The notes beneath the pieces were generated by a model. It ran no database searches. It saw nothing but the letters and a program-made list of their open reading frames with translations, and was not told where the DNA came from. A stretch of 55,738 nt of DNA from Paraburkholderia caffeinitolerans (GTDB taxonomy: Bacteria > Pseudomonadota > Gammaproteobacteria > Burkholderiales > Burkholderiaceae), in NCBI RefSeq assembly GCF_902859945.1, contig NZ_CADIKL010000049.1, forward strand, positions 1 to 55,738, in the 5' to 3' direction. Position 1 is the stretch's first letter. Each line of letters starts with the position of its first letter. A program made the translations under genes and the position numbers. Below are positions 16,988-26,322 of the stretch, one piece after another.

Positions 16988-18082
16988 ATGCTGAAGATCA
17001 GAAAGGAAGTCATCGCCCGTCTGCGCGCGGCCGATAGTGTCGAAGAGGTGCAGACGATGCTGAGCGGCGCGATGTCGCTCGAACTCTCGACGATCCCGCC
17101 CTACCTCACCGCGCTGTTTTCGATCAAAGCGGAAAACCGCGAAGCGCGTGCGCTGGTGCATTCGATCGTGGTCGAGGAAATGCTTCACATGACGCTCGCG
17201 GGCAATACGTTGATCGCGATCGGCGGCAACCCGAAACTGCTCGAGATCGCGCAGCAGCTCCAGTATCCTGGCCCGCTGCCGATGTGTATCGACGAAGGCC
17301 TGACCGTCACGCTGGGCTCACTGACGAAGCCGCAGGTCGGCAACGTGTTCATGGCCATCGAGCGGCCGGCCACGAAAGCGATCCTTCCCGGCGAGACCCG
17401 GCTGCTCGCCGATGCGCAGGCCAGCTACGACTCCATCGGCGACTTCTATGCGGCGCTGATCGACAAGCTCGCGGAACTCGTTGCCGCCGGGCAGCCGATC
17501 TTCGCACATCCGCGGCTCGAACAGCAGATCGACATCAGCAAATGGTTTCCGCCCGAAATCCAACGCTTTCCGGACGGCAAGGTGTCGTCGCTCGAATCCG
17601 CGCGCGCGGTGCTCGAAACGATCGTGCGCCAGGGCGAAGGCTTGCAGATCAGGGAGGACAAGATCAATCCGAAAGCGGACCCGGATGGCAACTACGCGCA
17701 CTACTTCAAGTTCGGGGAAATCTTCTACGGGCATCGGCTCGTGCCCGATGGCGCGAACCCCTCTGGGTGGTCGTATACGGGCGAGCCGGTTCCGCTCGAC
17801 GAAAGCAACATTGTCAATCTGTTCCCGAACGCCGCCTTGAGCGACTATCCCGAGGGCAGCGGCGCGTATATCGCCGGCAAGCAGTTCTACGAGGCGTACC
17901 AGAGCCTGCTCGTGGCGCTGGACCAGACGTTCAACGGTCGGCCTGAACGACTGGATGCGGCGCTTGGCATCATGTTCGAACTGAAGCTCGTCGCCCAGCA
18001 GGTGATGCAGTTCCAGGTTGGCGCCGCGCCATCGACCTTTTTTGCCGCGCCGCCGTTCATGCTGACACACGTGGCACCGTGA
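16988..18082 (+). CDS. Ferritin-like iminopyruvate-dimer-synthase domain protein (VioB C-half homologue, copy B), 364 aa
   Basis: Paralogue of the protein at 4705. Putative metal ligands are E32 (SLELSTIPPYLTALFSI), E64 and H67 (VVEEMLHMTLAGN), then a third carboxylate in HYFKFGEIFYGHRL. NTLIAIGGNP follows the E-x-x-H motif exactly as NILNALGGNP does in copy A. The long insertion (residues 95-225) is also shared. Expected to be soluble and di-metal or haem-associated like RebD/VioB; which applies cannot be told from sequence. It is the last intact gene of the locus: immediately after its stop the DNA becomes a mosaic of broken genes. Confidence 0.85.
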   Translation: MLKIRKEVIARLRAADSVEEVQTMLSGAMSLELSTIPPYLTALFSIKAENREARALVHSIVVEEMLHMTLAGNTLIAIGGNPKLLEIAQQLQYPGPLPMCIDEGLTVTLGSLTKPQVGNVFMAIERPATKAILPGETRLLADAQASYDSIGDFYAALIDKLAELVAAGQPIFAHPRLEQQIDISKWFPPEIQRFPDGKVSSLESARAVLETIVRQGEGLQIREDKINPKADPDGNYAHYFKFGEIFYGHRLVPDGANPSGWSYTGEPVPLDESNIVNLFPNAALSDYPEGSGAYIAGKQFYEAYQSLLVALDQTFNGRPERLDAALGIMFELKLVAQQVMQFQVGAAPSTFFAAPPFMLTHVAP

Positions 18083-18084
18083 GA

Positions 18085-18398
18085 ATGGGCCCCGCAAGAT
18101 CTTCGTCTACGCTGCGGGCAGTTACTACTATCCGGGCCAGGATCACGAAAAGCTGAAGGACGAGATGCGCAGCTACATCGATCGCGGCTATACGGTCGTG
18201 AAGAAAAGGATCGGCGGCGCTTCGCTTGACGAAGATCTTCGCCGCATCGATTCGATCCTGAGCGTGCTCGGCGACGGCCAGAAACTCGCTGTCGATGCGA
18301 ACGGCCACTTCGATCTCGATACCGCGATCCAGTACGCGAAGGCGCTCTCGCAATACGACATGTTCTGGTAGGAGGAACCGGGCGATCCGCTCGACTTC
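18085..18398 (+). pseudogene. Internal fragment of an enolase/mandelate-racemase-superfamily enzyme
   Basis: An open frame without its own start gives GPRKIFVYAAGSYYYPG, MRSYIDRGYTVVKKRIGG, then LAVDANGHFDLDTAIQYA. V-x-x-K-x-(K/R) and V-D-A-N are the acid/base Lys and first metal-ligand region of the mandelate racemase group. A TAG (18369) replaces the Tyr before the conserved EEPGDPLDF, where the frame would give the second metal Glu. The fragment starts three bases after the preceding gene's stop and ends where glgP sequence begins on the other strand. Not functional. Confidence 0.8.
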
Positions 18399-18866
18399 GA
18401 TGCCGTAGCCCACGGAGGGAATTTCGAGCGTCGCGAGCGAATCCAGATAACAGGCTGCAAGCTTGCCGAGTCCGCCATTGCCGAGCCCCGGCTCTTCTTC
18501 TACCGCGAGCAGTTCGTCGAGATCCTGGCCCTGCGCGCATGGCCTCGCGCGCATTGTCTTCGATGCCGAGATCGACGAGATTGTTGCCCAGTTGCGGGCC
18601 GATCAGGAACTCGGCGGAGAGGTAGCACGCCACGCGTAAATCGCGCTCGGCATAGGTCTGGATCGTTGCGGCCCGGCGCGCCAGCATGCGGTCACGCACG
18701 CTATAGCGAGCGCCATGTACCAGTCGTGCGGCGTTGCAATGCCCGGCGTGCGGGCTTGCAGGCAGATCATATTGTCGAGCACGCCGCGCCGCAGCGCGTC
18801 GATGCTCAGACCGCTACGCGCGGATTCGGCGCTCGGGTTCGCGCCGGACGTCGGGGTGATGGCCAC
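18399..18866 (-). pseudogene. glgP: 5' part of a glycogen/alpha-glucan phosphorylase gene, frameshifted and truncated
   Basis: Reading from a GTG start (18866, with GGGAGG upstream), three frames must be joined to recover the phosphorylase N-terminus: GIATPHDWYMALA, then VRDRMLARRAATIQTYAERD and YLSAEFLIGPQLGNNL, then DLDELLAVEEEPGLGNGGLG and LDSLATLEIPSVGYGI. The first break (near 18700) looks like loss of one T in what should read A-L-A-Y-S-V; the second lies near 18545. The gene stops dead at 18399, in the middle of the GYGI(R)YE motif, against the enolase-superfamily fragment. About 80 percent of the enzyme is missing. Confidence 0.88.
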
Positions 18867-19071
18867 AATGCCTCCCGATGTTTCATCAGATCAAGGATCT
18901 ACTCGGGTCAGATTCTGTGGCTCGATCATTGCGCCTTCCATAATCGCCGATTTCTGGCTCCTCGTCTGCGCAGTGCGAGTGATCCACTCATGCACGGCAT
19001 CGACCGCCGCCGATGAATCGCACCGCGACGAGGCCGGGGATCTGTGTGGACGTGTACGCTGAACCTCACCG

Positions 19072-19686
19072 CTATTCCAGCCCCTGCCCCCCGAGCCGCC
19101 ATGCGATATTACCGCGTGCGCGCGCCTCGCAGCGTGAATGGAAGTAATCGGTCAGGTAGATGCGCGGCCGCGCGAGCAAGCCTCGCAAGATCTTGCTCTC
19201 CTGCACGGCATACGCGTGGTCGTCGAGGTCCGGGCGTTCGGCCCTAAGGCGCATGCCGTCTTCCTGAAACCGGCGACGCGAAGCGCCGAGCGCCGCGAGA
19301 TCGATATCGCACGCGAAGCGCGAATCGGGTTCGACCGGAGCACGGGTGTGCCGGGTCGCGAGAATCGCTTCGCAAATGCGCTCGCACATCACAAAGCGAT
19401 CGCCGGCCCAGCGCTGCACCCAGTCAACACTGCACTGTTCGTTATCCTGATCGCCTGGAACGTATATCACGTCGTGGCACCAGAGGGCCAACTCCACGAC
19501 ATCGCGACGTTCAATGGCATGACACGCCAGATCGAAATAGCGCAGGCAGCGGCGAACGTGACGCAACGTGTGATAGTGACGGCCCGGTTCCCCATAACGG
19601 CGCGCGAGATCGGCATACACGGTGTCGGCGTGCTGCCCCCCGTTGCGCGACCACAACTCGACGAAGCGCTCCTGCGTCAGGTTCAC
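19072..19686 (-). CDS. HD-superfamily metal-dependent phosphohydrolase, 204 aa
   Basis: The start is taken as GTG 19686 with AAAGGAGCAAG upstream; a longer frame would run into the patatin gene. The H...HD...D pattern is YHTLRHVRRC, ALWCHDVIYVPG and a distal D in FACDIDLAALG, with HTRAP between. The H-T-x-x-H and W-x-H-D-x-(V/I)-Y pattern is that of the predicted HD phosphohydrolases of COG4339. Substrate unknown. It lies 61 bases downstream of the patatin gene on the same strand, so the two probably form a unit. Confidence 0.8.
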   Translation of the reverse strand: MNLTQERFVELWSRNGGQHADTVYADLARRYGEPGRHYHTLRHVRRCLRYFDLACHAIERRDVVELALWCHDVIYVPGDQDNEQCSVDWVQRWAGDRFVMCERICEAILATRHTRAPVEPDSRFACDIDLAALGASRRRFQEDGMRLRAERPDLDDHAYAVQESKILRGLLARPRIYLTDYFHSRCEARARGNIAWRLGGQGLE

Positions 19687-19747
19687 CCTTGCTCCTTTGC
19701 GCACTGCGCGTCCCCGCCCCTGTCTTGCGCTGCCGCCATCGAAAGCC

Positions 19748-20809
19748 TCAGAGAAATTCCTCGCGAATGTCGATACTCGAGCGCTGACCGATATCGGCAT
19801 AGTGCTGGGCGAGCCACGCATCGGCTTCCTTTCGGCCGTTGTCCCGCAGTTCGCACAGGAAATCCCAATCCGCGTTGTACTTGCTCGATACGCTGAGTTC
19901 GCACATTGCCGCGTCGGAGCGGATCGAATGAATCAGCATTTCCTTCATCTCGTCGCGAGCGAATTTGCCTTGCTGGATCAGATCGGTAACGAACGCAATC
20001 GCGCGCATTTCGCGCATCAATGACGAGTTGAAACTGATTTCGCTGATCCGGTTAAGAATATCGGCCGCCGTGACCGGCACCCCGGGGCGCACGAGCGGAT
20101 TGATATGGACGATCACCACGTCGCGCGTCTTGCAGTGATAGATCAGCGGATAGATGGCCGGGTTGCCCATATAGCCGCCATCCCAGTAGTGCTCGCCTGC
20201 AATGGTGACCGCCTGAAACAGCGTCGGCACACATGCGGAGGCGAGCACGGCGTCCGCGCAAACGTCCTCGCCCGTGAACAGGCGTATCTTGCCCGTCTCT
20301 ACGTTGGTGGCGCACAGGTACAACAGTATCGGGCACGCCTTGCGCAGCGCCACAAAATCGACGTGGCGCTCAAGGACCTCCCGCAGCGGATTCAGGTTGT
20401 GCGGATTGAACTGGTAGGGAGAGAACATTCGCAGCATCATGTCGGCGAACGCATAAAGCGGCGAATGGTCGAGCCCGAAACTGTGCGACCCCTTGAGCCA
20501 CGGCACCCAGCGCAGCGGGTTATAGCGTTCGGCCGACTCGGCAACCGCATGCCAGAAGTCGTGCAGTGCCTCCCGCGCGCCGCTCTCGCCGCCCTTCAAC
20601 AGCCCGTACGCCAGCACGGCGCCGTTCATTGCACCGGCGCTGGTCGCGCTTACGCCTTCGATCGCGAGTCTTTTGTCTTCGAGCAGGCGGTCGAGCACGC
20701 CCCAAGTGAACGCGCCATGCATCCCGCCGCCCTGCAACGCCAGCGCGATCTGCCTTGGCGCTGCGGGGTCGTTGCTTCTTTCACGGCTTTCTGTCTGCTT
20801 CGTCGCCAT
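19748..20809 (-). CDS. Patatin-like phospholipase, 353 aa
   Basis: Residues 20-35 carry the oxyanion loop (ALALQGGGMHGAFTWG); the nucleophile elbow is GVSATSAGAMNGAVLA, where the Ser lies in A-T-S-A-G instead of the usual G-x-S-x-G, a variant common in this proteobacterial subgroup. The catalytic Asp is in HYWDGGYMGNPAIYPL (D-G-G). The rest fits cytosolic patatins that hydrolyse lipid acyl esters. The ATG follows GAGGCGACCC. The gene lies 19 bases downstream of the large cyclase/ATPase gene and is probably co-transcribed with it. Confidence 0.9.
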   Translation of the reverse strand: MATKQTESRERSNDPAAPRQIALALQGGGMHGAFTWGVLDRLLEDKRLAIEGVSATSAGAMNGAVLAYGLLKGGESGAREALHDFWHAVAESAERYNPLRWVPWLKGSHSFGLDHSPLYAFADMMLRMFSPYQFNPHNLNPLREVLERHVDFVALRKACPILLYLCATNVETGKIRLFTGEDVCADAVLASACVPTLFQAVTIAGEHYWDGGYMGNPAIYPLIYHCKTRDVVIVHINPLVRPGVPVTAADILNRISEISFNSSLMREMRAIAFVTDLIQQGKFARDEMKEMLIHSIRSDAAMCELSVSSKYNADWDFLCELRDNGRKEADAWLAQHYADIGQRSSIDIREEFL

Positions 20810-20828
20810 GGGTCGCCTCGCTGCCGGG

Positions 20829-23800
20829 TTAGCACCGTCCGTCGTCGATGGTTCGCGCGTTGCTCGATGCTAGCGTGTCGAGCAACGCCCTGGCTTCTCG
20901 CAAATCGCCGGTGTCGAAACCCTCCGTGAAGTTGCCGACGGTTTCGGACAGCACCTGTCTTGCCTCGTCTGGTCTGCCTTCACGCTGCCACAGATGTGCC
21001 AGGCTCGACGCCGCGCGCAACGCCAGTGAGTGTGCGCCCTGCGCGCGAGCCACGGCAAGCGCCTTGAGAAAACACGCTTGCGCGCCCTCGCTGGACGAAG
21101 GCGCGCGTTCGTCCTCGCTCGATGCCCCGAGCAGCATGACTCCCTTGAGCCGATGCAATTCAGCCTCGTAGAAACGCTCGCCGGTTGCGTCCGCGATCGC
21201 CATGGCCTCGTCGAGCGTGCGCAGGCCGCCCGCCACGTCGCCGGCCCGCCACTGACACTCGGCAAGCAAGGCCAGAAAGTAGGAGCGATGCTCCTCGCCG
21301 CCCGCTGACTGTTCGGCGTCCAGCCCCTGGCGCAACTGGGCGATGCCCTCCTGCAAGCTTCCCGGTTCGATGCGCGCCCAGCCCGACAAAATGGTTCCCC
21401 ATGCGAGCCAGTACGGCAAATCGTGTTCGGTCGAGACAGTGATGGCCGCTTCGGCTCGCTCCTTGACCAGCGCAGCCTCGCGCCGAAGCTGATGCAGTTC
21501 GGCTGCGTAAGCCAGCGTGAATGCCAATGTCGGCCCGTAGGCAAGCTTCTGCGCGAGCACGAGCGCCTCCATGCTTCGCTTGACCGCCTGATCGGGATAG
21601 CCCTGAAGCCAGCGTATCAAGGACAGGAAATTCAACGCCCGGCTGCCAGGGTCCACGCCATGGGAGACCGCATGTGCCTGATGCCGCTCGGGATCATAGA
21701 GGGTCAGCGCCTGCTCCAGGTGTGCTGCAGCAGCGTCCAGTTCGCCCTGAAGGAAGAGGCTGGCACCGAGTGCACCGTGTGCCTCCATGAGCCAGTCCAG
21801 ATCGTTTGCTTGCTGCGCCATGCGCAGCATCTGCTCGCCCAGATTGCACGCGACGGCGTACTGCGCACACGCCATGTTATGAATTCGCAAGCCGAGGATA
21901 GCCGCAAATAGCTGCGACACCTCGCCGAGCTGTTCACCCAACTGCCGGGCTCGCGTGTAGGTCGCCGCCACCTCGGGCGCCCCATAACCGCGCACGTTCA
22001 TCAAGGCTGGACCCAGCGCGAGCAGCAGCATCAGCTCGCGGGACGCGCGGGCAGGCGTATCGGGCAATCGCTCGAGCAGACCCAGAGCGGCGCCGAGATG
22101 GTGCATGGCATCCGGGTGAGCAGCATGCCTGAGCGCTTGCTGCCCGGCGCGGTGCAGGTATTCCACCGCCTTGGGAATATTGCCGCTCAGGCTGTAGTGG
22201 TGCGCCAGTTCGCTGCAGTAGTCCGCGATGCGCGCGGGGAACAGCGCCTCGATAGCCTTCGCGGTCCGCTCGTGCAACACGCTGCGTCGCTCCGTGAGCA
22301 GCGAGTGGCCCGCCACTTCCTGCGTCAGCGCGTGTTTGAACGAATACTCGACCTCCGGGTAGGCGGGCCGCTCGTAAATGAATTCCGCGGCTTCCAGGTG
22401 AGCGAGCAGCGCGCGAAGATCATCGTCGGTGCGTGCGAGTTGCCCGTCGCAAATACGCTGGACCAGGCTGAACGGAAACTCCTTGCCGATCACCGCGAGC
22501 GTTTGCAGCAGCTCCTTCTGAGTGAGCGGGAGGCGGTCGATACGTGCAGCGAGCACGCCTTGCACCGTGGTCGGGATATGCAGCGCAGAGGGTGTCGTTT
22601 CGATGCGATAACGCCCGGGCTCGCCGTACAAGGTGCGCTCCTCCACGAGCGTTTGCACCACTTCCTCCATGAAGAACGGGTTGCCCTCGGTCTTTTCGAG
22701 GATGCGCTGCTTGAGCGGCAAAAGCGAGGCATGCTCGCCGAGCAGGGCCGCAAGCAGTCCCTCGGCCTCCGCCAGTCCAAGCGGCTCCAGCCGGAGCTGG
22801 TTGCTATCCCACGCCGGCTGATACTCCGGCCGGTAGTTCACGAGCAGCAGGACACGGGTACCCGGCACGCGCTCAACCAGGTGCACAAGGAACGCCTCGG
22901 TCTCCCGGTCCAGCCATTGCAGGTCCTCGAAGAGCAGCTCGATCGGCTGGCTTTGGCTCTCGCGCGTGAGAATCTGCGTGATCGCGTCGAACGTCCGGTC
23001 GCGCCGAACCTTGGGATCCATGCCCGCCAGCACCGAAGCGGATTCGCCCGTGCCCAGCAGATAGAGCGGGTAAGGCACCAGATCCTCGAAACTGCGCTCG
23101 AGCGTCAACACCTTGCCAACGACTTTCTCGCGGCGACGTCGCTCGTCGTCTTGCGCGTTGATCTGAAAATAGCTCTTCATGAGCTCGATCAGCGGCAAAT
23201 TGGCAAACGCCTTGCCATGTGAAACAGAAAACGTTTCCAGCACCAGACTTCCTCGCCGTGAACGTTCCTTGAATTCATGGAAAAGGCGCGACTTCCCGAC
23301 GCCCGCTTCGCCGACCACGGCGACGACCTGTCCCCGTCCCGCCCGTGTCATTTCCAGCGCCCGGTCAAGATGGGCCATTTCAGCTTCGCGCCCGACGAAA
23401 CGCGCGAGGCCGCGATGCGCCGCCAACTGTAATCGCGTGCGCAGCGCACCCGGGCCCAGCACTTCATACACGGGCAGCGGCTCGGGAATGCCTTTGACCT
23501 GGGCTGCGCCCAGCGGCTTGAACTCGAAATAGCCCTCGGCCAGTTTGTGGGTCGATTCGCTCACGAGGATCGACGTGGGCGTGGCGATGCCCTCCATGCG
23601 CGAGGCGATGTGGATCGTGTGGCCAACCGGGTCGTAATCGGTGTGCAGATCGTCGGTGCGGATCGAACGCACGACGACCTCGCCGGTGTGAATGCCCACA
23701 CGAATCTGCAGAGGAATGCCTTTCTCCAGCCGAATGCGATCGCCGTGCCAGCGCATTGCCTGCTGCATGCGTAGCGCGGCGAACAGCGCGCGTTGCGGAT

Positions 23801-24287
23801 GGTCTTCGTGAGCGATCGGCGCGCCAAAGAGCGCGAGGATGCCGTCACCCAACGACTTCGCGACGTAGCCCTCGTAATAGTGGACAGCCTCCATCATCAG
23901 TGCAACGACGGGTTCGATCAGGTGATGGGCTTCTTCCGGGTCGAGACCATGAATCAAGGCCGTGGAACCGGCCATGTCCGCGAACAGCGCGGTGATAGTC
24001 TTGCGTTCGCCTGCGGTCTCGCCTCTTGCTTCCATGGCGACGTGCTCAGCACGAATACGCTCAGCAAGATGATGGGGCGTGTAGTGAATCGGCGCGGGCG
24101 GTGACTCCTCTGCGGGTGGCGCCGGCTCCGACGCTTCGGTAAGCTGCGCCCCGCATTCACTGCAGAATCGGGCAGCTGCAGCGGCCTCGTGCCCGCAACG
24201 GGGACACGCGCGCGCGAGCAGCGTCCCGCACGCTTCGCAGAATCTGGCCCTGGCGAGATTCTCGAATCCGCAGTTTGTGCAGCGCAT
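20829..24287 (-). CDS. Zinc-ribbon, class III nucleotidyl cyclase, AAA-type ATPase and TPR regulator, 1152 aa
   Basis: The ATG at 24287 has GAGG upstream and starts directly with a double zinc ribbon (MRCTNCGFE, CEACG, CPRCG, CSECG). Residues 85-280 are a class III cyclase domain: TALFADMAGST and SLGDGILALFG supply the two metal Asp residues, and DPVGHTIHIASRME the substrate side. An ATPase domain follows with Walker A VVAVVGEAGVGKSRL and Walker B-like ELLFEDLQWLD. From about residue 640 to the end the sequence is helical TPR-like repeats. This plan is known from large bacterial signalling ATPases (LuxR/MalT-like STAND type). Ligand unknown. Intact over 3.4 kb. Confidence 0.9.
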   Translation of the reverse strand: MRCTNCGFENLARARFCEACGTLLARACPRCGHEAAAAARFCSECGAQLTEASEPAPPAEESPPAPIHYTPHHLAERIRAEHVAMEARGETAGERKTITALFADMAGSTALIHGLDPEEAHHLIEPVVALMMEAVHYYEGYVAKSLGDGILALFGAPIAHEDHPQRALFAALRMQQAMRWHGDRIRLEKGIPLQIRVGIHTGEVVVRSIRTDDLHTDYDPVGHTIHIASRMEGIATPTSILVSESTHKLAEGYFEFKPLGAAQVKGIPEPLPVYEVLGPGALRTRLQLAAHRGLARFVGREAEMAHLDRALEMTRAGRGQVVAVVGEAGVGKSRLFHEFKERSRRGSLVLETFSVSHGKAFANLPLIELMKSYFQINAQDDERRRREKVVGKVLTLERSFEDLVPYPLYLLGTGESASVLAGMDPKVRRDRTFDAITQILTRESQSQPIELLFEDLQWLDRETEAFLVHLVERVPGTRVLLLVNYRPEYQPAWDSNQLRLEPLGLAEAEGLLAALLGEHASLLPLKQRILEKTEGNPFFMEEVVQTLVEERTLYGEPGRYRIETTPSALHIPTTVQGVLAARIDRLPLTQKELLQTLAVIGKEFPFSLVQRICDGQLARTDDDLRALLAHLEAAEFIYERPAYPEVEYSFKHALTQEVAGHSLLTERRSVLHERTAKAIEALFPARIADYCSELAHHYSLSGNIPKAVEYLHRAGQQALRHAAHPDAMHHLGAALGLLERLPDTPARASRELMLLLALGPALMNVRGYGAPEVAATYTRARQLGEQLGEVSQLFAAILGLRIHNMACAQYAVACNLGEQMLRMAQQANDLDWLMEAHGALGASLFLQGELDAAAAHLEQALTLYDPERHQAHAVSHGVDPGSRALNFLSLIRWLQGYPDQAVKRSMEALVLAQKLAYGPTLAFTLAYAAELHQLRREAALVKERAEAAITVSTEHDLPYWLAWGTILSGWARIEPGSLQEGIAQLRQGLDAEQSAGGEEHRSYFLALLAECQWRAGDVAGGLRTLDEAMAIADATGERFYEAELHRLKGVMLLGASSEDERAPSSSEGAQACFLKALAVARAQGAHSLALRAASSLAHLWQREGRPDEARQVLSETVGNFTEGFDTGDLREARALLDTLASSNARTIDDGRC

Positions 24288-24435
24288 AGCACCTCGTCGC
24301 GGCCGGGAACTAACATAGGCCAATTATGCGCCGTATTCCCTGACGAAACAGCCCCAATATTCAGCGGATCCGGCGGGAAACTTTGGCGAATATGGGCGTC
24401 AACACCAGCCTTCAACACTCGCCGTCAACGCGGCA

Positions 24436-25690
24436 TCAGACATCGAAATACAGATAGAACTCCCTGGGATGCGACCGCATCCGGATCGCGTCGATCTCGC
24501 GCTTTCTCTTGTACTCGAGCCACGTGTCGATCACGTCTTCGGTGAAGACATCGCCTCTGCGCAGGAACTCGTTGTGGGCTTCCAGCGCCTTGAGCGCTTC
24601 ATCGAGCGAACCCGGCACCTGGCGCACGTTCTTCGCTTTCTCGGGCGGCAGATCGTAGATGTTCACATCGAGCGCATCGCCCGGGTCCGTCTTGTTTTCG
24701 ATGCCGTCGAGCTCGGCCATCAGCATCGCAGCGAATGCGAGGTACGCATTGGCCGATGGATCGGGACAGCGGAACTCCACCGCCGCGCAGCCGGCGAATC
24801 GGAGTACGTGGGGATGCGCGCGGCCGCCGAGCGGTTGCGTTGTAAGATTGCCAGATTCACCGGCGCTTCGTAGCCCGGCACGAGCCGCTTATAAGAGTTC
24901 GTGGTGGGCGCGCAAAACGCCATCAGCGCCGGCGCATGCTTGAGCAGGCCGCCGATGTACCAGCGGCACAACGCCGACGTGAGCGCCCAGCCGTGCGCGT
25001 CGTAGAACAGATTTTCGTTGTCCTTCCAGAGGCTCTGGTGACAATGCATGCCGCTGGCGTTGTCGGCGAAGAGCGGCTTTGGCATGAAGGTCGCCACCTT
25101 GCCGTGCTGGCGCGCCACGTTCTTGCAGATGTATTTGTAGATCATCACGTTGTCGGCCATGCGGGTGAGCGTGGAAAAACGCATGTCGATTTCGTTCTGC
25201 CCGGCTGTCGCCACCTCGTGGTGATGCACTTCCACCTGCACGCCGGCCTGCAGCAGCAACAGCACGATCTCCGAACGAATGTCCTGCAAGGTGTCGTGCG
25301 GCGGCACCGGGAAATAGCCCTCCTTAAAGCGCGACTTGTAGCCGAGGTTGCCGCCGCCATACGCGCCTTCGTCGCGGCCCGTATTCCAGTCCCCTTCGGC
25401 GGAGTCAACGTAGTAGTAGCCGCTGTGCGCGTCCTGGCCAAAACGAATCGAATCGAAGATGAAAAACTCGAGCTCGGGCCCGAAGTAACAGGTCGTGGCA
25501 ATGCCGGTCTGCCGCAGGTAAGCCTCGGCCTTCTTCGCGATATGACGCGGATCGCGCGAGTACGGCTGATGCAGCACGGAATCGACCACATCGCAGATCA
25601 GTGAGAGCGTGGTCGTCTCGCTCACCGGGTCGATGAACGCGGTCGCGGGATCGCGCTTGAGCAACATATCGGATATCACGCTTTCAGTTT
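24436..25690 (-). pseudogene. glnA: Glutamine synthetase gene, 5'-truncated and frameshifted
   Basis: The frame starts inside the enzyme (SDMLLKRDPATAFIDP), so the N-terminal beta-grasp region of about 70 residues with FDGSS is missing. Conserved blocks follow: CYFGPELEFFIFD, VEVHHHEVATAGQNEI, KPLFADNASGMHCHQSLWKD, TNSYKRLVPGYEAPV and ILQRNRSAAARIP. Near 24779-24784 one base is lost (expected ARRVEFRCPDP), after which the frame is 24436-24780 (EFRCPDPSANAYLAF to the end, FYLYFDV). It cannot make a working enzyme. An IS6-like terminal sequence sits 30 bases before the truncation point. Confidence 0.9.
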
Positions 25691-25703
25691 CATGTCGTTC
25701 CAT

Positions 25704-26322
25704 ACATCATAGCGGAACGCCTTACTGCAACAGAGCCCGCGAACCAGTTGGCTTGCAGAATTTGGGCTCCGTTTTCTGCACAACTTTGTGCCCGCCCCCC
25801 GGGGCCGAAGTTGTCCCGCTGATACCCCCAGCAAGTGTTGTCCTCAACCGCTCGATCGGTCGAGGACGCCGCCTGCATCCCCCCGTTGCCGAAGGTACAA
25901 AATTACTTCGAGTGTCCGGCTGAGGAACAAAATGTTGCAGAATTTCTTAAAGTAAATTTGTTCCCGGTGGCCCGGGCTGCGGTTGTTTCACGGCCATGTC
26001 ACGGGAACAAAATTGTGCGAACTAACGCAGATTGCGGTGGCATCAAGCCGGCGAACCCTTGATGAATCACATAGCGCCCGCTGGCAGCGCCAGTAAGAGA
26101 ACGAGATACTCGGTCAAAAGGCGTCGAAGCGATTGATCGCGGCGTGCAAGTGGCTGCGCCCGCGTCGTAGTGCCGTACCGAGATCACCTGGCGGCCCAGA
26201 CAGCCTGATGTCTCCCTTTCCAGTTATTTGAATCCCGCTGCGCAACCTGAACCTAGATGCTTGCGCAACCAACTCGCACGTCGCCCCACGGCCAAACGCG
26301 TACCGTAGGCGATCGAGTCGAC
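25704..26322. other. About 620 bp without a gene, with one IS6-like end
   Basis: No convincing reading frame. At 25720-25738 the minus strand reads GGGCTCTGTTGCAGTAAGG, close to the terminal repeat of IS6 elements (GG-[CT]-x-CTGTTGCAAA). It lies just upstream of where glnA is truncated, so an IS6 element probably removed the 5' end and was later lost. The stretch also repeats short words such as GGAACAAAAT. Confidence 0.5.
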
